47,423 nt of DNA, taken from the NCBI RefSeq assembly GCF_016653295.1, contig NZ_NHSF01000017.1, positions 1 to 47,423 on the forward strand. The letters are read 5' to 3'. Below, piece after piece: positions 41,681-47,423 of this stretch (within the stretch, counting starts at the first letter, position 1; each line of letters opens with the position of its first letter). The notes under the pieces are model-generated. The model did no database searches and was not told the DNA's origin. It saw only the letters and a program-made list of their open reading frames with translations. The position numbers and the translations under genes are program-made. This DNA comes from Halochromatium salexigens. Lineage in GTDB: Bacteria > Pseudomonadota > Gammaproteobacteria > Chromatiales > Chromatiaceae.

Positions 41681-42427
41681 TCAGGCGGCCTCGACCAACC
41701 GCCCCTCGTCCAAGCGCCAGACCTGATCGGCGCGCCCCGCCAGCGCCGGATCATGAGTCACGATCACGATGCTGGTGCCGATCTCGGCGTTCAGCTCCAA
41801 CATCAGGTCATAGACGGCTTCCGCGGTCTGTCGGTCGAGATTCCCGGTGGGCTCATCGGCGAGCACGCAGGCCGGATGCGTCACCAATGCCCGCGCGATC
41901 GCGGCACGCTGGCGCTCGCCACCGGAGAGTTCAGACGGCTTGTGCGCCTCGCGATGGCCCAGCCCGACGCGGCCGAGCATCGCCGCCGCCGCGTCCCTGG
42001 CCGCCGCCGCGTCCCTGGCCGCTGCCGGCGCGCTGCCACGGATCAACAACGGCATGGCGACGTTCTCCAGCGCGGTGAACTCGGCGAGCAGATGATGGAA
42101 CTGGTAGACGAAGCCGAGCTGGCGATTGCGCAGCTCGCCGCGCACCCGCTCCGAGAGCCCCATCGCCGCCCGCCCCGACCAGAACACCTGCCCGCTCGTC
42201 GGCTGCTCCAGGCCTCCGAGGCAATGCAGCAGGGTGCTCTTGCCCGAGCCCGAGGCGCCGATGATCGCCATCCGCAGACCAGCGGGCACCACCAGATCGA
42301 TGCCGCGCAGCACCTCGACATCGAGCGGGCCCTGGCGAAAGCGTTTGCCGACGCCGCGCGCCTCGAGCACCGGCGTCGTCACCGTGGTTTCGCTCACCAC
42401 GGCATCACTCACAGCGGCTTCATTCAT
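41681..42427 (-). CDS. lolD: Lipoprotein-releasing system ATPase
   Basis: 248 residues. Walker [12 protein letters not shown]-loop FVYQFHHLL, signature [14 protein letters not shown], Walker [13 protein letters not shown], switch His in IVIVTHD. It powers release of outer-membrane lipoproteins to LolA. Residues near 130-143 contain a duplicated six-residue unit ([12 protein letters not shown]), from an 18-bp direct repeat around 41984-42019. It overlaps the permease gene by 8 bp. Confidence 0.94.
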   Translation of the reverse strand: MNEAAVSDAVVSETTVTTPVLEARGVGKRFRQGPLDVEVLRGIDLVVPAGLRMAIIGASGSGKSTLLHCLGGLEQPTSGQVFWSGRAAMGLSERVRGELRNRQLGFVYQFHHLLAEFTALENVAMPLLIRGSAPAAARDAAAARDAAAAMLGRVGLGHREAHKPSELSGGERQRAAIARALVTHPACVLADEPTGNLDRQTAEAVYDLMLELNAEIGTSIVIVTHDPALAGRADQVWRLDEGRLVEAA

Positions 42428-43664
42428 AACGCAGCGCCTCCGCCGGGTCCGTGCGTGCCGCGCGCCAAGCCGGATACAGGGTCGCCAGCACCGTCATCGA
42501 GAAGGCCCCGAGCGCGATTCGAATCACATCCTCGGCGCGCACGTCCGAGGGCAAGACGCTGATGTAATAGATGCCTGGGTCCAGGAAATGGACATCGAAC
42601 AGGGACTCGATCGAGGCGACGATGGCCTCCACGTTCCAGCCGAGCAGCACCCCACCGATCACCCCAAGCAAGGTGCCGAAGACGCCGATCGCGGTACCTT
42701 GCACCATGAAGATCGCCATGATGCGCCCCGGTGAGGCACCGAGCGTGCGCAGCACGGCAATATCGGCACGCTTGTCGGTGACCACCATCACCAGCGTCGA
42801 GACGATATTGAACGCGGCCACGGCGACGATCAAGAACAGGATGATCGACATCATCCGCTTCTCGGTGCGCAGCGCGGCGAAGAAGTTGCGATGGACCTGG
42901 GTCCAGTCGGAGACGCGGTAGGGTCCATCCAATGCATATTGGATCTCGCGCGCGATCATCGGCGCGTCCCACATATCGGTCAGCTTCAACCGCACACCCT
43001 CGGCGGCCTCGCCGAGGCGCATCAAGCGGGCCGCATCCTCCATGTGCATGAAACCGGCGCCGCGGTCGTAATCGGACATGCCGACCTCGAACAGGCCGAC
43101 GACGGTAAAGGCTTTCAGGCGCGGCATCACCCCGACCGGTGTTGCGTTCAACTGCGGGGTCACCACCGTGACCTGATCGCCGAGCCCAACGCCGAGCACG
43201 GCCGCCAGCTCGCGGCCGAGCACAATGGTGAACTCACCCGGCATCAGCGCATCGACCGAGCCCGCGATCATGTCCTGTCGCAACTCCGAGACCGCGTTCT
43301 CCTGGACCGGCAGGATGCCGCGCAGCAAGGCCGCCTGGGTTTTCCCGGCATGCATCAGCATCGCCTCGATCTCGACGAAGGGCGCGGCGCCGATCACATC
43401 CGGGTGCTGGCTCAGCTCGTCGACCAGCTCCTGCCAATCGCTGATCCCGCGTGGATCGGACAGGGTCGCATGCGAGGCCATGCCGAGGATGCGCTCCTGG
43501 ATCTCCTTGTGGAAGCCGTTCATCACTGAGAGCACGACGATGAGCGCGACGATCCCGAGCATGATCCCGAGCATCGAGATCAGCGAGATGAAGGAGATGA
43601 AGTGATTGCGCCGCCGCGCACGGGTGTAGCGCAGGCCGACGAACAATGAGAAGGGGCGGAACAT
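42420..43664 (-). CDS. Lipoprotein-releasing system permease (LolC/LolE family)
   Basis: 414 residues. N-terminal signature [23 protein letters not shown], a large periplasmic domain, then an FtsX-type C-terminal domain with three helices ([50 protein letters not shown]). Both LolC and LolE look like this. Only one permease is present, directly before lolD, with pyruvate kinase next, so it may be a homodimeric LolF-type permease, unless a second gene lies elsewhere. Confidence 0.9.
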   Translation of the reverse strand: MFRPFSLFVGLRYTRARRRNHFISFISLISMLGIMLGIVALIVVLSVMNGFHKEIQERILGMASHATLSDPRGISDWQELVDELSQHPDVIGAAPFVEIEAMLMHAGKTQAALLRGILPVQENAVSELRQDMIAGSVDALMPGEFTIVLGRELAAVLGVGLGDQVTVVTPQLNATPVGVMPRLKAFTVVGLFEVGMSDYDRGAGFMHMEDAARLMRLGEAAEGVRLKLTDMWDAPMIAREIQYALDGPYRVSDWTQVHRNFFAALRTEKRMMSIILFLIVAVAAFNIVSTLVMVVTDKRADIAVLRTLGASPGRIMAIFMVQGTAIGVFGTLLGVIGGVLLGWNVEAIVASIESLFDVHFLDPGIYYISVLPSDVRAEDVIRIALGAFSMTVLATLYPAWRAARTDPAEALRYE

Positions 43665-43803
43665 GGGCGCGGATGAGGCCAGGAAGCGGGCGTGCAGGAT
43701 AGCAGGGATCGGCGGGCGCTGCGGTCAAAAAGTGGCAAAGGCTTTGCTTTAGACTGTGTGCATCCGTGGCCTGTCGCCACCTGCTGTACCCCGAGTATTT
43801 CCC

Positions 43804-45252
43804 ATGTTGATACCGAATCGAAAGACCAAGATCGTCGCCACCATCGGCCCGGCCTCCGACCAGCCCGAGGTGTTGCGTGCACTGATCCGCGCCGGGCTCG
43901 ATGTCGCCCGCCTCAACTTCTCGCACGGCAATCCGGACTATCACGCCGAGCTGATCAACGCCATCCGCGAGGCGGCGCTCGAGGTCGGGCGCCGGGTCGC
44001 GATCATGGGCGATCTGCCCGGCCCGAAGATGCGTATCGGCGATCTCGACGAGGAGCCGATCGAGCTGGTGCGCGATCAGCGCTTCACCCTCACCACCGAA
44101 CCCGGCGTCGGTCAGGCCGATCGCGTCAGCATCACCTTCCCCGACCTGCCGGCGGCGGTCAAGCCCGGCGATCGGCTGTTCCTGAACGATGGCTTCATCC
44201 TGCTCAAGGTGGTCGAGGTCAGCGCGACCGATGTGATCTGCAATGTGCGCGCCGGGGGTGAACTCAGCTCGCGCAAGGGCTTGAATCTGCCCGGCATCGA
44301 CCTCGGCATCTCGGCCTTCACCGAGGACGATCATCGCTGGCTGCATTTCGCCGCCGAGCACCATTTGGATGCGGTGAGCCAATCCTTCGTCGCCAGCGCC
44401 GCCGACCTCGAGGCGGTGCGCACGGCCGCGCAAGCGCTCGACTACGCCCCCTTCATCATCGCCAAGATCGAGCGCGCCTCGGCCCTGGAAAATCTCGACA
44501 GCATCCTCGAGGCCGCCGACGGCATCATGGTCGCGCGCGGTGACCTCGGTGTGGAGATCCCGATCGAGACCATCGCCGTCGCCCAGCGCCGCATCACCGA
44601 GCAGGCTAATCTGCTCGGCAAGCCGGTGATCACTGCGACCCAGATGCTCGAGTCCATGGTCAAGCTGCGCCGCCCGACCCGGGCCGAGGCCACCGATGTG
44701 GCCAACGCCATCCTCGGCGGCACCGACTGCGTGATGCTCTCGGCCGAATCCGCGATGGGGCGCTTCCCGATCGAATCGGTGCAGATGCTCGCCAGCATCG
44801 CCGCCGCCATCGAGCCCGAACGCGATAACCGTCTGCTCGCCCAAGCGCTCGGCGCCTACGGCGATGGCGGCCCGCTGCGCGCGGTCGACCTGATCGCGCG
44901 CAGCGTCTATCACACGGTCGAGCGCAGCGCCCCGCAAGCGGTCATCGTGCCGACGCGCAGCGGCAACACCGCGCGCAGCATCGCCCGCTTCCGCCTCCCC
45001 TGCTGGGTCATCGCCTTCAGCCCGGTGCCGAGCACCAGCCAGACCCTGAAATTCTCCTATGGGGTGTTGGCGGTGGATGTCGATGGGGATCTGCCCGACT
45101 GGAGCGAACACGTGCGCTGCTGGCTCGCCGAGCAAGGCATCGACGACGGGCTCGCGCTGCTGACCCAGGGGCCGTCCGAGGAGCACCCCTGCGGCAACCA
45201 TCGGCTCGAGATCATGGAGTTGGGCGCGCGTCGCAATCCCGCCTGTCACTAG
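43804..45252 (+). CDS. pyk: Pyruvate kinase
   Basis: 482 residues. It converts phosphoenolpyruvate and ADP to pyruvate and ATP. TKIVATIGPAS at the start, RLNFSHG, DLPGPKMRIG (DLQGPKIR in most), IIAKIERASALENL with the catalytic Lys, MVARGDLGVEIP and KPVITATQMLESM. The C-terminal domain (VDLIARSVYHTVER...VVPTRSGNTA) would hold the allosteric site. The family start is ATG 43804. Confidence 0.94.
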   Translation: MLIPNRKTKIVATIGPASDQPEVLRALIRAGLDVARLNFSHGNPDYHAELINAIREAALEVGRRVAIMGDLPGPKMRIGDLDEEPIELVRDQRFTLTTEPGVGQADRVSITFPDLPAAVKPGDRLFLNDGFILLKVVEVSATDVICNVRAGGELSSRKGLNLPGIDLGISAFTEDDHRWLHFAAEHHLDAVSQSFVASAADLEAVRTAAQALDYAPFIIAKIERASALENLDSILEAADGIMVARGDLGVEIPIETIAVAQRRITEQANLLGKPVITATQMLESMVKLRRPTRAEATDVANAILGGTDCVMLSAESAMGRFPIESVQMLASIAAAIEPERDNRLLAQALGAYGDGGPLRAVDLIARSVYHTVERSAPQAVIVPTRSGNTARSIARFRLPCWVIAFSPVPSTSQTLKFSYGVLAVDVDGDLPDWSEHVRCWLAEQGIDDGLALLTQGPSEEHPCGNHRLEIMELGARRNPACH

Positions 45253-45340
45253 GGCGCGTCTCGGACACGCTCATCGGTGCCGCCTCCAAGCACCAACCCT
45301 CACCCGTTGATCGGCGCCGCGCGCGCCGCCCTGAGTAGCC

Positions 45341-46303
45341 GTGACCACTACCGATATTCCGTCTCCCGAAGAAGTCACTCTCGAACAGCTCGAATTCGCC
45401 ACCACTGCGTCTGGTCGGCGCATCGCCTTCTCGCAACTGGGCGCCGCCGACGGTCAGCCACTGATCTACGCCCACGGCTTTCCGAGCTCGCGGCGCGAGG
45501 CCTGGCTGTTGCGCGACGCCGCCCGCGCGGTCGGCGCGCGCGTCATCAGCCTCGACCGCCCCGGCTACGGCGACAGCGATCCCGACCCCAAGCGACGGAT
45601 CACCGACTGGCCCGACGACGTCCTCTGCGTCGCGGACGCGCTCGGCCTCGAGCGCTTCGGCTTGATCGGCGTCTCTGGTGGCGGCCCCTATGTGCTGGCC
45701 TGCGCCTGGCGCCTCGCGCAGGCCGAGGCCGAATCGCAGAGTCTTGAGCCACAGGGCCTGCAAGGGCGCCTCACGCGCTGCGGCTTGGTCTGCCCCTTGG
45801 GTCCGATCTACCGCGACGAACAGCTCGAGCAGATGCACTGGGCGGCGCGGACGAACCTGCGCATTGGTCGACAGGGCGACTGGCTCACCGATCTGGTGTT
45901 CGGTGGCCCCACCACCGCCATGCTCGAGCGTTGGCCGGCCTTGGTCGAGAACACCCGCAGCCTCGTCGCGCCGGCGGCCGATCGCGCCGTGCTCGCCGAG
46001 CCCGAGACCAATGCCGTGCTCAACCGCACCATCGCCGATGCCATGCGCAACGGCGCGCCCGGCGCGCGCCGGGATCTCTATCTCTACACCCACGACTGGG
46101 ACATCGACTTCCAGCGGATCGCCCTGCCGATACGCCTCTGGCACGGCCAAGCCGATGGCACCGTCTCCATCGACCATGCGCGCTGGTATGCCGAGCAGCT
46201 CCCCCATGCCACCCTCACCGAGCTTGCCGATGAGGGCCATTATTCGGTGCCGTTTCGCTACAGCCGGGCGATCCTCGCAGAGCTGATCGAACCGGTGACT
46301 TGA
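45341..46303 (+). CDS. Alpha/beta hydrolase
   Basis: 320 residues from GTG 45341. Alpha/beta-hydrolase fold: IYAHGFPSSRREA (oxyanion HG), DRPGYGDSDPDP, nucleophile elbow GVSGGGPYVLA with Ser, acid in LWHGQADGTVSI, and His in ADEGHYSVPF. The substrate is unknown. A stretch rich in Gln/Glu (AEAESQSLEPQGLQGR) at about 128-143 may be a lineage-specific insertion. tRNA-Val follows. Confidence 0.85.
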   Translation: MTTTDIPSPEEVTLEQLEFATTASGRRIAFSQLGAADGQPLIYAHGFPSSRREAWLLRDAARAVGARVISLDRPGYGDSDPDPKRRITDWPDDVLCVADALGLERFGLIGVSGGGPYVLACAWRLAQAEAESQSLEPQGLQGRLTRCGLVCPLGPIYRDEQLEQMHWAARTNLRIGRQGDWLTDLVFGGPTTAMLERWPALVENTRSLVAPAADRAVLAEPETNAVLNRTIADAMRNGAPGARRDLYLYTHDWDIDFQRIALPIRLWHGQADGTVSIDHARWYAEQLPHATLTELADEGHYSVPFRYSRAILAELIEPVT

Positions 46304-46387
46304 GAACTTGAGATTTCGCGCTTTGCAAGCCGGTTCGATTTGACCGCCAGCGAAGTGCCGGCTATCCTTCTCGCCTGCCCGCATCCA

Positions 46388-46462
46388 GGGCGCGTAGCTC
46401 AGTGGGAGAGCACTGCCTTCACACGGCAGGGGTCGCTGGTTCGAACCCAGCCGCGCCCACCA
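46388..46462 (+). tRNA. tRNA-Val (anticodon CAC)
   Basis: A full cloverleaf of 75 nt including an encoded CCA. Acceptor GGGCGCG/CGCGCCC, D stem GCTC/GAGC, anticodon stem CTGCC/GGCAG with loop TTCACAC (CAC at 34-36, reading GUG), T arm GCTGG-TTCGAAC-CCAGC. It stands alone; 46463-46579 downstream shows nothing else I can support. Confidence 0.95.
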
Positions 46463-46579
46463 TTAAATTCAAGCAGTGATCCTGTTTCCTGTCTTCGTCC
46501 AAATCGGTTGCGTGATGCGATCATGACACGCGATCAAGATTGGTGACGGCGCTTCTGATGCGTTCGGGGGCTAGACTGT

Positions 46580-47323
46580 TTAGCGACCGGTGACATGCCG
46601 GCCGGCAGCGTCCGTCGCTAAGCGCGCGGGAGCCAGGGCATCGTAATCGGCCTCGAAACCGGCGGCGAGTAGGGCTTCGCGGAGCGGTGACTCCAGCGCT
46701 GGCAGGCCATCGATATGTTGTATCAGCAGCCGCTTACGACCGGCTGAGGGCTCCCGCAGCAAGGCTGCCAGCGCCAACTCGAGTTCATTGCAGCCAATCT
46801 GATCCGGCGCCTCGGTGCGCACGCGATGCCGATAACCGGTCAGCACGTTCTCCGAGCGGGTAAGCCGGAACAGAAACAGATGGAAGGCGAACAACAGCAG
46901 ATGATCCAGCCCGATGCCAAGCTCGCTGGCGAGCTTGTCCAACCTCCGGCGCGTCGACTCCAGCAGGCTCATGCTGAACTGGTTCTCCTCGAGATGGGTT
47001 TCGATCCGCGGCGGGCGCCATTCGAAGGCCGTATCGCGCAGTAGCTTGGACCAGAAGCGCAAGCTCTCGGCGGACCGATCCGGATCGGCAACGCGCGCGG
47101 CCTCTTCTTGCAGAAGCAACGACTGCGCCAGCGCTAGCTGCTCCGGCAACGGCTCGCCGCGATACGCGCGCGCCAGCGCTCGGAACAGCGGTCGCAGTCA
47201 GAAGCGATCCAGGATCAACGGATGGCAAACGAACACCAGTTAGGCCGCCTCGCGGCTCTGGATCAGCGAGAACTGATAGGGGGCGCCGCTATTGAGCAGC
47301 AATTCCAAATTTGAAACCCTCAT
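46580..47323 (-). pseudogene. Decayed NRPS condensation-domain-like gene
   Basis: From ATG 47323 one minus-strand frame runs 248 codons with only two interruptions, a TAA at 47242-47240 and a TGA at 47200-47198. The reading resembles the middle of a non-ribosomal peptide synthetase condensation domain: APYQFSLIQSREAA, LVFVCHPLILDRF (a degraded HHxxxDG motif), LRPLFRALARAYRGEPLP, then LDKLASELGIGLDHLLLFAF and FLFRLTRSENVLTGYRHR. The last 60 residues (LLIQHIDGLPALESPLREALLAAGF) do not look like a condensation domain and recall the C-terminus of Lhr-type helicases. A non-functional remnant. Confidence 0.6.
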
Positions 47324-47423
47324 GTTACCAGTAGCTTTTCTGAAAGCGGTTGAAACTTGAGTTGTTAGCCGATGGTTCTCAAGCCCACCCCCACAGCCAC
47401 ACCGACGCCCCCGGTGTTCGCTA

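Noticed and set aside
46340-46546. A 68-codon plus-strand frame
   Set aside because: It lies over the tRNA-Val gene and has no ribosome site or homology.

Overview
The window is GC-rich bacterial chromosome, very probably from a gammaproteobacterium and plausibly a purple sulfur bacterium (Chromatiales). The evidence is gene content and order. The block lolC-lolD-comEC-exbB-exbD-msbA-lpxK-kdsB ... low-molecular-weight phosphatase ... rne/rluC-HAD-sppA is the gammaproteobacterial envelope/RNase E neighbourhood. phaB (polyhydroxybutyrate) and a homodimeric pyruvate:ferredoxin oxidoreductase fit an anaerobic phototroph. The exact genus cannot be read from the sequence.

Layout. 1-2250 is a graveyard: a broken IS-type unit (DUF4338 plus Tn5-like transposase, both frameshifted) and a DUF29 gene interrupted by a 90-bp element at a TA site; removing the element restores the reading frame exactly. 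2305-11820 is an envelope/anion-transport region: a BON-domain periplasmic protein, a DUF4168 secreted protein, a 287-bp MITE with perfect 17-bp ends and a 10-bp target duplication, a SulP transporter, a small Pro-rich lipoprotein with a good sigma-54 promoter, an NtrC-type regulator with its sensor kinase, and a second divergent SulP carrying a ~135-residue insertion. 11869-13439 holds an Mth938-like gene, a membrane-anchored hypothetical and rimI. 13747-18440 is nifJ plus its DHOD-like companion, with hairpins in the leader and between the genes. 18524-23309 carries a glycine-rich membrane protein, phaB, proS, fabA and yceH.

23342-29743 is sppA, a HAD phosphatase and rluC on the minus strand, divergent from rne, with a long rne leader between. 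29836-32967 is a tightly coupled plus-strand operon (sulfotransferase, GT4 glycosyltransferase, DUF2334 deacetylase-like) sitting where murB lies in Pseudomonas; a sulfated or deacetylated glycoconjugate pathway is a reasonable inference. 32985-43664 is mainly the minus-strand envelope cluster: phosphatase, kdsB, lpxK, msbA, exbD, exbB, comEC, lolD and one LolC/E permease, with overlapping starts and stops. A plus-strand candidate non-coding RNA with a textbook terminator (about 33675-33837) and a 96-residue unknown lie inside it. 43804-47423 has pyruvate kinase, an alpha/beta hydrolase, tRNA-Val(CAC), and a decayed NRPS-condensation-domain pseudogene with two in-frame stops.

How the genes work together: MsbA, LpxK and KdsB build and flip lipopolysaccharide, while LolD and its permease release lipoproteins. 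NifJ, the DHOD-like protein, pyruvate kinase and PhaB sit on pyruvate/acetyl-CoA storage and fermentation routes. The most system-like signal is the two-component pair with a lipoprotein gene and possibly the DUF4168 gene. Both target promoters share the 10-mer CGACACATGT about 95 bp upstream of a -24 element, resembling the logic of ZraPSR-type envelope-stress circuits.
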